Positions 5,123-13,831 of a stretch of 15,196 nt of DNA are shown here, piece after piece. A program made the translations under genes and the position numbers. The stretch is taken from the NCBI GenBank assembly GCA_022837185.1, contig JALHJD010000038.1, positions 3,518 through 18,713 on the forward strand, read 5' to 3'. The stretch's first letter is position 1. Each line of letters starts with the position of its first letter. This DNA comes from Desulfobacteraceae bacterium (GTDB lineage Bacteria > Desulfobacterota > Desulfobulbia > Desulfobulbales > Desulfobulbaceae). The notes beneath the pieces are model-generated. The model was not told where the DNA came from. It worked only from the letters and a program-made list of their open reading frames with translations, and ran no database searches.

Positions 5123-8100
5123 GAACCGTTCCTGTCGTTGCCGGGGTGATGAGGGGCTCCAGAACCAATTGCACCCGCGGCGGCCCTTGGCCTCCCGGTT
5201 CGGCGACGGCAATTCTGTCCGCTGGGATCGAAAGGGTGTCGACCAGGTAATCCCGGACGGCGAGCGCCCGCTTCCGTTCGAGCTCCCGCAGGGCTTCCTC
5301 GCTCACCTCCACCCGGACAAAGGGAAGCGGATCAAGGTCACGGGCCAGCTCGGCCGGATCGATCTCCTCGGTTTCCACCGTCGCTTTTCCCTCCCTGATC
5401 GCTGCCAGCCGCTCTATTTCCCTTTCCTCCAGCCGTACTCTTTCCAGGGCCCGCTTCCTGTTCTCTTCTTCCCGCCGCAGATCCTCCTCCTGCTGCAGGA
5501 CAGCCTGCAAGGCATCCGCATCGAGCTCATCGCTGACAACGGGCTGCAGCCGCAGCCGCAGAAAAGGCCGGCGGGCCAGCAGCTCTCCGTAGCCGGCCAG
5601 CACTTCCGGCTCATCGGGAAGTGCCGACCCGGGGCCAAAGGCAACATGATCGGGAAGTTCCAGTGCCGGCAGGTGCTCCCGGACCACGAGCAGCGGCGCT
5701 ATAGCGGCCCGGACCGCCTGATGCCGCAGCCGGTTCCGGAGCTGGTGGAAGAGAAATGTCCCTTCCCCGGCCGCGGGTGGATTTTCGCGCAACGCCATGG
5801 TCAGCTGCAGCCGGTCGTCAATGAACAGGGCCAGTGCCTGGAGCATGGGGGATTCCCTCTCCGGCGTCGCCCCGGAGATCCGCACGGTGGCGGCAATCTC
5901 GGATCCTTCCCCGGACCTGCTCAGGGTCTGGGTCCAGGCCGCGCCGGCTTCGTTGACCGCCAGGCCAAGCTCCTGACGGAAAAAATCCTCAAAGGGCGTC
6001 AGCCGGACATCCGTCGCTTCCAGGGAATAGCTGCGCACCTTTTCCGCTTCCGTTTCTCCGTCGATGGTAAACGCCCCGGATCCGTTCATTCGGCCCCGGA
6101 AGGAAAAAGGCATGACCTTCTCCCCCAGGGAAGCGATATCGCCGTTTATCCCGGTCAGTTCCGGCTGGTAGCCGGGCAGCAGGACGGGCCAGGGAGGAGT
6201 GAAGCGGCCGTCCTCGATGCTGACCTTGTCGACGGCTACCCCGGCGAAGGAGAGTTTGCCGGGATGGAAGAACCTGGCGAGGACATCTTCCCCCTCACTC
6301 AATCCAGCGGCAACCGCCGGCTTGCGCACCATGATCTCCCCCAGGTCGAGATGACGGGGGCTGGTCCGCAGCACAACCCTGTCCGAGGTTGCCAACTGCC
6401 ATTGCACCCGCGGACCGCCCTGTTCGCCGGCCTCCAGGTCGTTCATCCATACCTGGCCGGAAAATTCGCCGGCGGGCATGGCCACGTTGCCCTGTATATG
6501 CAGGGTCCCCTGTTTGACCGGCGGAACAACAACGGCGGACAGACAGGGATCGAACAGGCGGAAGTCGATATGCCGCAGATTGATCTCCAAACTGCCGGTC
6601 CGCCCCGCCGGGAAATACTGCCCGGCAACCTGTACTTCGCCCCGGGAGCCGATGGCGGCCGAAGCGGCTATGTTGTTCCCGCTGCCGCCGTCCATGAGAT
6701 GGTCGGCCTGCAGGTTGAAGCTGTCGACCGCCAGGTCGTTTTCCGCCCCGCAGAGGGGTGCCAGGAGGGGAGCGTGCAGCCTGGAGCCGCTGATGCGCAG
6801 ATTGTCGACGGTCAGATGCGGCTCCCGGTTTCCGCCGGCCCGGGAATCCGAATCCGGGGAAACGGCCGGCAGCGAAAAAATTTCACTGTTGACCAGTTCC
6901 AGGGTGCCGCAGCCGAAACGGCGGGCGGCTTCATCGATCTGAAAATTCTCGCAGCGCAGCCGCTCCCCGGACGCGATGGTCTTCGTCCCGGCCCTGAGGG
7001 AAAATTGCGCGACATCGAGTCGGCCTTCCCGCAACTGCATGGACGTGCCGGGCTCTTCTGCTCCGGCCCCGCCTCCCGCCATCACGTCAAAGGCAAAACT
7101 GATGCCGCCGATCCCCCGGTCCAGCCGAAGACCTGCTGCCGGCAGAAGATCCCCATGGCGCTGGAAATCGAAACGGTCGGCGGAAAACCTGCCTTTGCCC
7201 GCACCCCCCGGAAAAATTTCTCCCTCGGCGGACAATTTGGTTCCGCTGCCTTCCTGCCCGGCGACGGCACGGAAGGAGAACCGCGCCGGGCCGTTACCCT
7301 CCCGGCCCTTTGCCGCCTCCGGCGCTGCCTGCAGGGTGAACTCGACTTTGCTTAATGTTGTGACGGGCCCCGCCGAGGAAGTCGGGGGCAGTTGTATGGT
7401 GCCGTCCGCGGCATGCAGTTGCGTTACCAGGAACCTGTCCGGCGACAGCAGGAAGGCATCGATGATCCCGAACACCCCTCCGATTTGATGGTCCCCGGGC
7501 TCCTTCGCCTCATCGTGGAACACCAGGAGCGGCTTGGAGAAGCCGACATCATGCACAAGGAACCGGCCGGTCGAAGGGATGAATGCGAATGTGCAGTCGG
7601 CCCGCGGCGCCCCGAAAACCGGCCTGTCCTCCCTGTCGACAAACTGCAGGCCCGACACCGATGCCCGGCCGCCGACCACAAATCTCTCCCCCCCTTCCCT
7701 CTCCCGGGGAAACACGATTTTCAGCTCGACATCGGCCTGTCCGCCGCTCAATCTGAAATCGCCGGCCTGCCCGGGGACAGATACATAATCAAGGTAGCTG
7801 CCCAGTTCCACCTCGCTGCTGCGGAGGGAAAGACTTATTTCCGGTTTCCCTTCGCCGTTTGCCGTCCTGACAGCCTCGGCCCGCACCGGGCTGCCGTTGA
7901 CCAGGGCGCTGATTTTCGGCAACCGGTCGCTGCCGCCGCTTTTCCCTCCGCCGGGAGGCAGGTACAGTTCGAGTTGTTCCACCAGGTACTGCCTGTTGAT
8001 GAGATCATCCTGGAAAACAATTGTCCCGCCGCGGACATCAAGCTCTCCGGCTTCAAGCCAGGCCGGCCAGACGGATCCCGATTCCCTGTTGACCTGGGGG

Positions 8101-8714
8101 GCGAAAATATTGAGGACGTCGTTCAAGTCGGTGAAGCCGGCCGCGTCACGCCTGACCTGCAAGTCCAGTCCTTCCAGGGCGATCCTGTCGCAGAGCAGCT
8201 TCCCCCGGAAGATTCGTTCGAGTCCGAGCCGGCACCGGACCGCTTCGCAGGACAGGAAGTTTCCGCTCCTGCCCGTGCTCCCCCGCGGCACGCCGATGGT
8301 TACTTCCTCCAGATAAAGATCCAGGGTAAAGGGGGCAAAGACTATTCTTTTCACCGCCACCGGCCGTTCCAACCGTTCGGCCAGCATTCCTGCCATTGGT
8401 CCCTTTATCAGGGCCGGTACCAGAAAATATCCGCCGACGCCGTACAGCAGCACGCCGATCAGGGGCACGAGCAGCCAGCGGAGCGGCCTGAGCCGCACAG
8501 GCTGCCGCTGTGTCTTTTTCCTCCCGTACCGGCTGGGGTGGCGGGGAGCGGCATCGTCCTCCCCATTGGCTCTGTCAGGTTGCGGCCGCCGGACCGGGCG
8601 ATCCGGCGATTTCCGCTCCCCGGTCTCCCTGCCGGCCTCTTTTTCCTCACCTCCCTCCTCCGGTTCTTCCGGACCGGCCGTGATGGGAATCTCTCCAAAC
8701 CTGTCTATGGCCAT
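5109..8714 (-). CDS. Large DUF748/AsmA-like envelope protein
   Basis: A 1201-residue protein of the DUF748 family, part of the AsmA-like superfamily of long beta-rich proteins anchored in the inner membrane and reaching across the periplasm. Residues 1-77 form a low-complexity, charged cytosolic tail rich in E, P, R and G. One membrane helix follows (about 78-100, RWLLVPLIGVLLYGVGGYF), then the typical VKRIVFAPFTLDLYLEEVTIG (121-141) and GFTDLNDVL. The long middle is repetitive beta structure. Residues about 1070-1110 are a highly charged predicted helix or coiled coil. The end (about 1125-1190, with VSEEALRELERKRALAVRDYLV and IPADRIAV) resembles the OmpA-like tail of DUF748 proteins. AsmA-like relatives are implicated in lipid transport or outer-membrane homeostasis; the exact role here is unknown. 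It is the first gene of a minus-strand operon and divergent from cdaA. AAGGA lies about 12 bases before the ATG. Confidence 0.9.
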   Translation of the reverse strand: MAIDRFGEIPITAGPEEPEEGGEEKEAGRETGERKSPDRPVRRPQPDRANGEDDAAPRHPSRYGRKKTQRQPVRLRPLRWLLVPLIGVLLYGVGGYFLVPALIKGPMAGMLAERLERPVAVKRIVFAPFTLDLYLEEVTIGVPRGSTGRSGNFLSCEAVRCRLGLERIFRGKLLCDRIALEGLDLQVRRDAAGFTDLNDVLNIFAPQVNRESGSVWPAWLEAGELDVRGGTIVFQDDLINRQYLVEQLELYLPPGGGKSGGSDRLPKISALVNGSPVRAEAVRTANGEGKPEISLSLRSSEVELGSYLDYVSVPGQAGDFRLSGGQADVELKIVFPREREGGERFVVGGRASVSGLQFVDREDRPVFGAPRADCTFAFIPSTGRFLVHDVGFSKPLLVFHDEAKEPGDHQIGGVFGIIDAFLLSPDRFLVTQLHAADGTIQLPPTSSAGPVTTLSKVEFTLQAAPEAAKGREGNGPARFSFRAVAGQEGSGTKLSAEGEIFPGGAGKGRFSADRFDFQRHGDLLPAAGLRLDRGIGGISFAFDVMAGGGAGAEEPGTSMQLREGRLDVAQFSLRAGTKTIASGERLRCENFQIDEAARRFGCGTLELVNSEIFSLPAVSPDSDSRAGGNREPHLTVDNLRISGSRLHAPLLAPLCGAENDLAVDSFNLQADHLMDGGSGNNIAASAAIGSRGEVQVAGQYFPAGRTGSLEINLRHIDFRLFDPCLSAVVVPPVKQGTLHIQGNVAMPAGEFSGQVWMNDLEAGEQGGPRVQWQLATSDRVVLRTSPRHLDLGEIMVRKPAVAAGLSEGEDVLARFFHPGKLSFAGVAVDKVSIEDGRFTPPWPVLLPGYQPELTGINGDIASLGEKVMPFSFRGRMNGSGAFTIDGETEAEKVRSYSLEATDVRLTPFEDFFRQELGLAVNEAGAAWTQTLSRSGEGSEIAATVRISGATPERESPMLQALALFIDDRLQLTMALRENPPAAGEGTFLFHQLRNRLRHQAVRAAIAPLLVVREHLPALELPDHVAFGPGSALPDEPEVLAGYGELLARRPFLRLRLQPVVSDELDADALQAVLQQEEDLRREEENRKRALERVRLEEREIERLAAIREGKATVETEEIDPAELARDLDPLPFVRVEVSEEALRELERKRALAVRDYLVDTLSIPADRIAVAEPGGQGPPRVQLVLEPLITPATTGTVHDDS

Positions 8715-8824
8715 GGCGCGTTGCGTCCTTAAATTTTCGATTCATTTCCCCTTCACTTCGGGAAGCTGCGGGAAAAATTTATTTATATAACCATGTAAGG
8801 GAAAATTTGCCAGTCCCTCATTTT

Positions 8825-8854
8825 TTGATAATTACTTTTATTTTTCTGTTCAAT
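8825..8854 (+). promoter_or_regulatory. Weak candidate promoter for the cdaA operon
   Basis: In the AT-rich divergent spacer (8715-8925), TTGATA (8825-8830), an 18-base spacer and TTCAAT (8849-8854) give a 5/6 and 4/6 match to sigma70 boxes. An alternative extended -10 like element, TGCTAAATT, lies about 20 bases downstream without a good -35. On the minus strand TATAAA-like sequence near 8785 could serve the DUF748 gene, also without a good -35 box. Confidence 0.3.
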
Positions 8855-8925
8855 TGGAATTTAACATGCTAAATTTAAAGAAATAAATCACGTACATCAT
8901 TTTCTTTTGCCCGGCTTCCGCGACG

Positions 8926-9726
8926 ATGGTCAACTTCATCAGCACACTCAGATGGCAGGATGTGGTCGATATATTGATTGTCACAATCATCATATATCGC
9001 ATCATTCTGCTTATCAGGGGCACCAGGGCGGTGCAGATGCTCATCGGCATCGTCGTCATCACCATTATCTATTTCATTGCCCGGCAGCTCGACCTTCTCA
9101 CCCTGCACTGGATTCTCCGCACCTTCCTGAATTCCATCTTCCTCATCATCATCATTGTCTTCCAGCGCGACATCCGCCGGGTCCTGACCCAGGTGGGCAA
9201 GACACCCTTTCAGAAGCAGCAGGATATCGTCCTGCACGACCTGAATGAGATCGTCAAGGCGGTGAGTCATATGGCAAAAAAACGAATCGGGGCGCTGATC
9301 GTCATTGAACGGGAAACCGGACTCCGCGACTATATCGAATCCGCTCACTCCATCGACGCCAAGCTGACCAGGGAACTGCTGATATCGATCTTTCTGCCGA
9401 CCTCTCCCATTCATGACGGCGCGGTGGTCGTCTACAACGGCAGGATTCACTCAGCCGGCTGCCTCCTGCCCCTTTCCCAGAACGCCCACATCGCCAAACG
9501 GTACGGCACCAGGCACCGCGCCGCGCTGGGACTCTCCGAGGAAACCGACGCTGTCATCCTGGTGGTTTCCGAAGAGACCCAGGAAATATCGCTGGTGGAA
9601 AACGGCACCATCAAAACGTACCGGGACGAAGAGTCCGTGGCAAGCGCACTGCACAAAATATTCGTCAACAACATCTTGCCCGGCTCTTCGTGGAGGAGCT
9701 GGCTGGGCAAGTTGCACCGCACATGA
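8926..9726 (+). CDS. cdaA: Diadenylate cyclase CdaA
   Basis: A 266-residue membrane-bound diadenylate cyclase that makes the second messenger c-di-AMP from two ATP. Three N-terminal membrane helices (about 13-30, 37-53 and 59-79) precede a short linker and the DAC (DisA_N) domain (about 100-255). Both catalytic signatures are intact: DGA (164-166, in PIHDGAVVV) and RHR (in GTRHRAALGLSEETDAVILV, 194-213). The length matches CdaA (about 270). The ATG at 8926 is the only plausible start in frame, although it has no good ribosome binding site. The stop overlaps the cdaR start (ATGA), so the two are translationally coupled. The cdaA-cdaR-glmM order is the conserved arrangement in which CdaR and GlmM regulate the cyclase; operation here is inferred from synteny. 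Confidence 0.96.
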   Translation: MVNFISTLRWQDVVDILIVTIIIYRIILLIRGTRAVQMLIGIVVITIIYFIARQLDLLTLHWILRTFLNSIFLIIIIVFQRDIRRVLTQVGKTPFQKQQDIVLHDLNEIVKAVSHMAKKRIGALIVIERETGLRDYIESAHSIDAKLTRELLISIFLPTSPIHDGAVVVYNGRIHSAGCLLPLSQNAHIAKRYGTRHRAALGLSEETDAVILVVSEETQEISLVENGTIKTYRDEESVASALHKIFVNNILPGSSWRSWLGKLHRT

Positions 9727-10685
9727 AGAAAATACGATTATTCAGAAACAAGCCCGATAACTGGATGCTGAAGGTCGTTTCGCTTTGCCTGGCGGTCATG
9801 CTCTGGTATTTTGTCGTCGGCGAGGACCAGGTCGACATCAACATGCAGGTCCCCATCGAGATCATCAACCTTCCCAAAGATCTGATTATTTCCAATCAGT
9901 ACAAAAGTGAGATCGAGGTTTCGATCCGCGGTCCCCGCAGCATGATCCAGGATATCCGCAACCGGAACATCACCCGGCCGGTGGATCTTTCCACAGCCAA
10001 GCCCGGGACCATTGTGATCCGAAATGATGAGCAATCGGTTCCTTTTCCCAAGGGCGTCACCGTTCAAAGGCTCCAGCCGACCAACATTACCCTCCAACTC
10101 GATCAGCTCGTCCAGAAAAAATTTCCCATCAAGGCGGTCACCGAGGGAAAACCAGCCAAGGGCTACGAGCTTCAGCAGATACAACTCGATCCGGACCACC
10201 TCGTTATATCCGGCCCCAAGACGGTGCTGGAAAAGGGGTATGAAATTTCCACCTATGTCATCGATCTGGACGGCCTCAACCACACAACCACCATGCAGGT
10301 CAATCTCAATCTTGAACCCGACCTGTTCGAGCTTTTGGGGGAGACGGTGGTTTCAGCCCGGCTCGAGGTGCGGGAAGTGATGGAGGAGCGAACCGTCAAG
10401 AACATTCTTGTCAACGCCCGTGACGCGCAGGTGCCGGTTGCCGTCAAGCCGGACTCGGTAACGGTCAGGGCCGCCATTCCGGTCAACCTGATCAAGGAAA
10501 CACCGGAGCTTTCCATGCTCTTCCGCGCCTCGGCATCCGTAAAAGACGGGGAATGGCCGCAAACGGTAAAGGTGAACGTCACCGGCGTCGCCGTTCCCGG
10601 CCACGATCCGGTGAAAATCATCGAGGTCAAGCCTCCGGAAGTGGTCGTCACCGCTGCTGACGGTCCGAAAGACCTGGAAGAATAG
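9723..10685 (+). CDS. cdaR: CdaR / YbbR-domain cyclase regulator
   Basis: A 320-residue protein with one N-terminal membrane anchor (about 13-33, [18 protein letters not shown]) and an extracytoplasmic region of about three YbbR repeats (roughly 36-120, 124-212 and 215-308). Repeat hallmarks include [25 protein letters not shown] with VISGPK, and IPVNL. CdaR binds CdaA and modulates c-di-AMP synthesis in Firmicutes; the same role is inferred here. The start is ATG 9723, overlapping the cdaA stop by 4 bp. A GTG at 9690 would overlap cdaA by 37 bp, and its extra residues do not resemble the family. The number of repeats (Firmicute CdaR often has four) is lower, as is usual for Gram-negative members. 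The C-terminus ends in a short acidic tail without a second membrane helix. Confidence 0.93.
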   Translation: MKKIRLFRNKPDNWMLKVVSLCLAVMLWYFVVGEDQVDINMQVPIEIINLPKDLIISNQYKSEIEVSIRGPRSMIQDIRNRNITRPVDLSTAKPGTIVIRNDEQSVPFPKGVTVQRLQPTNITLQLDQLVQKKFPIKAVTEGKPAKGYELQQIQLDPDHLVISGPKTVLEKGYEISTYVIDLDGLNHTTTMQVNLNLEPDLFELLGETVVSARLEVREVMEERTVKNILVNARDAQVPVAVKPDSVTVRAAIPVNLIKETPELSMLFRASASVKDGEWPQTVKVNVTGVAVPGHDPVKIIEVKPPEVVVTAADGPKDLEE

Positions 10686-10728
10686 CAAGGCGCAGCATCC
10701 ATCAATCATCTGCACAGAGTCGACCGCC

Positions 10729-12042
10729 ATGAATACAGGATCACGAAAACTGTTCGGGACCGACGGGGTCCGGGGCATTGCCAACATCCATCCGATGACC
10801 ACCGAAATCGCCATGCAGATCGGCCGGGCCATCGCCTTCCTGGTGAAAAACCAGAGCAGGGACCATCATATCGTCATCGGCAAGGACACCCGCCTGTCGG
10901 GCTATATGATCGAAAACGCCCTGGCCGCCGGTATTTGCTCCATGGGAGTCAACGTCCTGCTGGTGGGCCCGCTGCCGACGCCCGGCATCGCCTTTATCAC
11001 CACCTCCATGCGGGCCGATGCGGGCGTGGTGATCTCCGCCTCCCATAACCCCTTCCAGGACAACGGCATCAAGATATTCTCCGGCGACGGCTTCAAGCTG
11101 CCGGACGACATGGAAGCGGAAATCGAGGAACTGATCTTTTCCCAGAAAATGGAGGCCTTGCGGCCGGTGGCCGACGAAGTGGGCAAAGCGGCACGCATCG
11201 ATGACTCCAAGGGCCGCTACATTGTCTTCTTAAAGAATACGTTCCCGCGCAAATACACCCTGGACGATTTCCACATCGTGCTTGACTGCGCCCACGGGGC
11301 AACATACAAGGTGGCCCCCCATGTTTTTGCCGAACTGGGCGCCAGGGTCACCGCCATCGGGGTCGATCCGGACGGCAAGAATATCAACTCCCGCTGCGGC
11401 GCCCTGCATCCCGAAGTCATTGCCGCCAAGGTCAAAGAGGTCGGCGCCGACATAGGGCTTGCCCTGGACGGCGACCACATCATGGCCATCTGCGCCAGGG
11501 AGCTGCTTGCCGGCCGCAAGCTCAGGAAAAAAACGCTCGTGGCCACGGTGATGAGCAACATGGGCCTGGAAGAGGCGATGGGAAAAATGGGGGGCAAGCT
11601 GGTCCGCACCAGGGTCGGCGACCGGTACGTCGTTGAAGCCATGCGGAGCAAGGGGTACAATTTCGGCGGCGAGCAGTCCGGTCATCTGATCTTCCTCGAC
11701 CACAACACCACGGGAGACGGGACCCTGGCGGCCCTGCAGCTCCTGGCAGTGATGATCAAGAGAAACAGGCCCCTGTCCGAGTTGAGCAAAATCATGACGG
11801 CGTATCCCCAGGTCCTGGAAAACGTCCGCATGTCCGCCCAGGTTGCCCCGGATCAGATCCAGGGCTTTCCCCAGGCCCTGGCCAGGGCCGAACGGAAACT
11901 CGGCAGCCGGGGCAGGATACTGGTACGGCCCTCGGGCACCGAGCCGGTAATCCGGATCATGGTCGAGGGTGAAGACGACAAGGAGATCGGCTCCCTGGCC
12001 CTTGACCTCTGTGATGTGATCAGAAGGGCCGATAAAAGCTGA
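10729..12042 (+). CDS. glmM: Phosphoglucosamine mutase GlmM lacking the metal-binding loop
   Basis: A 437-residue GlmM, the alpha-D-phosphohexomutase that converts glucosamine-6-phosphate to glucosamine-1-phosphate for UDP-GlcNAc and peptidoglycan synthesis. Well conserved elements are [10 protein letters not shown] (7-16), the phosphoserine loop VISASHNP (101-108, S105 catalytic), the sugar-binding GGEQSGH and the C-terminal phosphate-binding [15 protein letters not shown]. The Mg-binding signature is broken. Residues 245-255 read [11 protein letters not shown], where homologues have ALDGDGDR, about 12 further residues, then a second DGD and the IMAIC-like strand. About 17 residues (51 bp) are absent, in frame, including the third aspartate and the Arg of DGDGDR. 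The total is shorter than the usual 445-455 residues. The rest reads as an intact protein under constraint. Mutase activity would be expected to be lost. It follows cdaR by 43 bp. Confidence 0.93.
   Translation: MNTGSRKLFGTDGVRGIANIHPMTTEIAMQIGRAIAFLVKNQSRDHHIVIGKDTRLSGYMIENALAAGICSMGVNVLLVGPLPTPGIAFITTSMRADAGVVISASHNPFQDNGIKIFSGDGFKLPDDMEAEIEELIFSQKMEALRPVADEVGKAARIDDSKGRYIVFLKNTFPRKYTLDDFHIVLDCAHGATYKVAPHVFAELGARVTAIGVDPDGKNINSRCGALHPEVIAAKVKEVGADIGLALDGDHIMAICARELLAGRKLRKKTLVATVMSNMGLEEAMGKMGGKLVRTRVGDRYVVEAMRSKGYNFGGEQSGHLIFLDHNTTGDGTLAALQLLAVMIKRNRPLSELSKIMTAYPQVLENVRMSAQVAPDQIQGFPQALARAERKLGSRGRILVRPSGTEPVIRIMVEGEDDKEIGSLALDLCDVIRRADKS
11467..11475 (+). other. Probable in-frame deletion junction in glmM
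   Basis: The bases GACGGCGAC encode the single remaining D247-G248-D249. In homologues this D-G-D occurs twice, once at the start of DGDGDR and again about 14 residues later before the conserved H/Q-I-M segment. Loss between two such short direct repeats would leave exactly one copy, as seen. The reading frame is preserved. Confidence 0.75.
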
Positions 12043-12074
12043 TGCCGGATTCAGCCAAGGGAGGGGAGAAGAGC

Positions 12075-12551
12075 ATGCGCAGCAGATACGTCTGGCTGAT
12101 CGTCCTGTCGCTCCTGGTGTATGGCGCGGGTCATGCAGGGGTAAACAATTACACCTGGAAGGATGCGCAGGGGGTCCTCAACATCACGGATTATCCGCCC
12201 CCCGAAGGGGTCGAAATCCTGGACATCCGTCCCGTTCCCCGGCAACGGGTGAAGCGTCCCGCCAGGCCGCCCGAGGCAGCCCGGGCCGCGGATGCGCAAA
12301 AAAGCCGGCGGCTCCTCGAAGGGCAGGCCGCCCGCTACCGGGCCGAGGAAGCCGCCGCCAGGGAGGATGCGGTCAGCCTCCTGCAGGAAGCGCAGCACCT
12401 GCGCTCACGAAGCGCGATCCGCAAGGTGAAAAGAAAATACCGCCGCTGGGCGGCGGTCATGGAAAGCGAGGCCCGGCAACTCGTCCACCGGGCGGACGCC
12501 CTGGCCAAAAAGGCCGAAAAACTGGAAATCGAGGCGGGCGCCCTGCTCTGA
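12075..12551 (+). CDS. Secreted DUF4124-domain coiled-coil protein
   Basis: A 158-residue exported protein. It begins with a signal peptide (MRSRYVWLIVLSLLVYGAGHA), with likely cleavage near residue 21. A DUF4124 motif follows, NNYTWKDAQGVLNITDYPPP (about 24-43), a short beta unit common in proteobacterial periplasmic proteins. From about residue 58 it is Ala-, Arg- and Glu-rich and predicted to form long helices or a coiled coil. The ATG at 12075 is preferred: a strong AGGGGAG ribosome binding site lies 6 bases upstream, and the signal peptide starts exactly there. An ATG at 12042, overlapping the glmM stop as TGATG, would prepend 11 polar residues to the signal peptide. It is probably the last gene of the cdaA operon. 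The function is unknown; a cell-envelope role is inferred from location and context. Confidence 0.82.
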   Translation: MRSRYVWLIVLSLLVYGAGHAGVNNYTWKDAQGVLNITDYPPPEGVEILDIRPVPRQRVKRPARPPEAARAADAQKSRRLLEGQAARYRAEEAAAREDAVSLLQEAQHLRSRSAIRKVKRKYRRWAAVMESEARQLVHRADALAKKAEKLEIEAGALL

Positions 12552-12553
12552 AC

Positions 12554-12569
12554 CCCGCATCATTGCGGG
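12554..12569. terminator. Possible weak bidirectional terminator hairpin
   Basis: A perfect 6-bp stem CCCGCA/TGCGGG with a TCAT loop lies 2 bp after the DUF4124 stop and 26 bp beyond the convergent aminotransferase stop. Next to it GGGGC/GCCCC (12577-12588) could form another stem. Neither is followed by a good T-tract, so termination is inferred from the convergent position only. Confidence 0.35.
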
Positions 12570-12594
12570 AAAGACAGGGGCCAGCCCCCGGGCT

Positions 12595-13776
12595 TCATGT
12601 CCTGGCCCTGGCCATTGCCCTTTTGAAGGCATCCGCCGACCGTTCAATCACCGAATCATCCACGCAAAAGGCCAGGCGGATGAAACCGGGGGCGCCGAAG
12701 CCCCGGCCCGGAACGGCCAGAATTTTTTCCTGCTGCAGAATGGTACAGAATTCCACGTCATCGCCGGGGACCTTGGGAAAAACGTAAAAGGCCCCTTTGG
12801 GTTTCGTATAGTCAAACCCGGCCGCGTCGAGGACGGCGCAGAATGTCTCCCTCCTGCGGGCGTACACCCCCGTGTCCACGGTCACGTCCTGCAGCTGCTC
12901 CACCACCCTCTGCATCAGCGCCGGCGCATTGACAAAACCGAGTATCCGGTTGGCCAGGGTCAGCGCATCGATCAGCAGCTGCTTCTGCTTGATCTCCGGA
13001 TGGACGGCCAGGTATCCGATCCGCTCGCCGGGCAGGGACAGGTCCTTGGAATAGGATGAAACGATGATCGAATTCCTTGAGGCCGCCATGACCGACGGCA
13101 CCTCGCCGCCGTCATAGACAATCTTGCGGTAGGGCTCATCGGCGACGAGGTAGATGGTCGTACAGAGCTTCTCGGAGAAACGCTCCAGCAGCCGGCCGAG
13201 CCGCCGGACCGATTCCCGGGAATATATCTGTCCGGTCGGATTGTTGGGACTGTTGATCAGGACAATCTTGGTTTTTTCATTCAGGGCCCTTTCAATTGCC
13301 CGCAGATCGAGGTTGAACTCGCTGTCAGTAGGGACAATTCTGCTCTTGCCGCCATGGTTGTCGATATAGAATTCATATTCCACAAAAAACGGGGAAAGGA
13401 TGATCACCTCGTCACCCGGATCGAGCAGGGCTTTCATCACCAGGTTGATGGCGCCGGCAGCGCCGCAGGTCATGAGCACTTCTCCCTGGTCGAGGTCGAT
13501 CCCCTGCTCGGCGGACAACCTCCTGGCCAGCGCCTCCCGAACATAGGGAAAGCCGCCGTTGGGCATATAGCCGTGGGCGCCGGGCTTGTCATCGGCAGCC
13601 AGTTCCCGCAGCACCTCGAAAAACCGCGGCGGCGGAGGCACGTTGGGATTGCCGAGGCTGAAGTCAAAGATGTTGTCCGGCCCGTACCGCGCCTTCATCT
13701 TGGCGCCCTCCTCGAACATTTTCCGGATCCAGGAGGATCGTTCGGCGAACTGCTGCATTTTTCTGGCAACGGTCAT
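12595..13776 (-). CDS. Class I/II PLP-dependent aminotransferase
   Basis: A 393-residue fold-type I aminotransferase of the aspartate/aromatic (AspC/Tyr) superfamily, transferring amino groups between amino acids and 2-oxoacids with pyridoxal phosphate. Diagnostic residues are in place: FDFSLGNPNV (37-46) at the substrate end, MTCGAAGAINLVMKALLDPGDEV, the conserved Asn in NSPNNPTG (175-182), DEPYRKIVYDG with D213 and Y216, the Schiff-base lysine K244 in SSYSKDLSLPGERIGY, and R367 in GFIRLAF, which binds the substrate carboxylate. The start is supported by AAGGAAA about 8 bases upstream. It follows the TerB-DnaJ gene by 55 bp of AT-rich sequence and converges with the cdaA operon. The substrate cannot be chosen from sequence; annotation as AspC would be a guess. 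Confidence 0.93.
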   Translation of the reverse strand: MTVARKMQQFAERSSWIRKMFEEGAKMKARYGPDNIFDFSLGNPNVPPPPRFFEVLRELAADDKPGAHGYMPNGGFPYVREALARRLSAEQGIDLDQGEVLMTCGAAGAINLVMKALLDPGDEVIILSPFFVEYEFYIDNHGGKSRIVPTDSEFNLDLRAIERALNEKTKIVLINSPNNPTGQIYSRESVRRLGRLLERFSEKLCTTIYLVADEPYRKIVYDGGEVPSVMAASRNSIIVSSYSKDLSLPGERIGYLAVHPEIKQKQLLIDALTLANRILGFVNAPALMQRVVEQLQDVTVDTGVYARRRETFCAVLDAAGFDYTKPKGAFYVFPKVPGDDVEFCTILQQEKILAVPGRGFGAPGFIRLAFCVDDSVIERSADAFKRAMARART

Positions 13777-13831
13777 AACTTATTTCCTTCCGATTAATAT
13801 TACCGAAAATCTACAGAAATACAGTAATAAA

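Noticed and set aside
5123..5212. An N-terminal extension of the nitroreductase to 5212
   Set aside because: The 30 extra residues do not match the family, lie within the DUF748 coding region, and a ribosome binding site sits just before the ATG at 5122.
4968..7355. A 795-residue open frame on the plus strand opposite the DUF748 gene
   Set aside because: It is a shadow frame favoured by high GC and codon bias. Its translation is Pro/Gly/Arg/Gln-rich with no domain pattern, while the opposite strand reads a coherent DUF748 protein.
7392..8732. A 446-residue open frame on the plus strand
   Set aside because: It is another antisense shadow of the DUF748 gene, with no recognisable domains and no ribosome binding site.
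9690..9722. A GTG start for cdaR at 9690
   Set aside because: The ATG at 9723 overlaps the cdaA stop in the usual ATGA manner and gives a normal membrane-anchor N-terminus.
11461..11490. A frameshift or sequencing indel as the cause of the glmM anomaly
   Set aside because: The frame stays correct on both sides and the loss is a multiple of three, bounded by a DGD codon repeat. A frameshift would corrupt the downstream residues, which are conserved.
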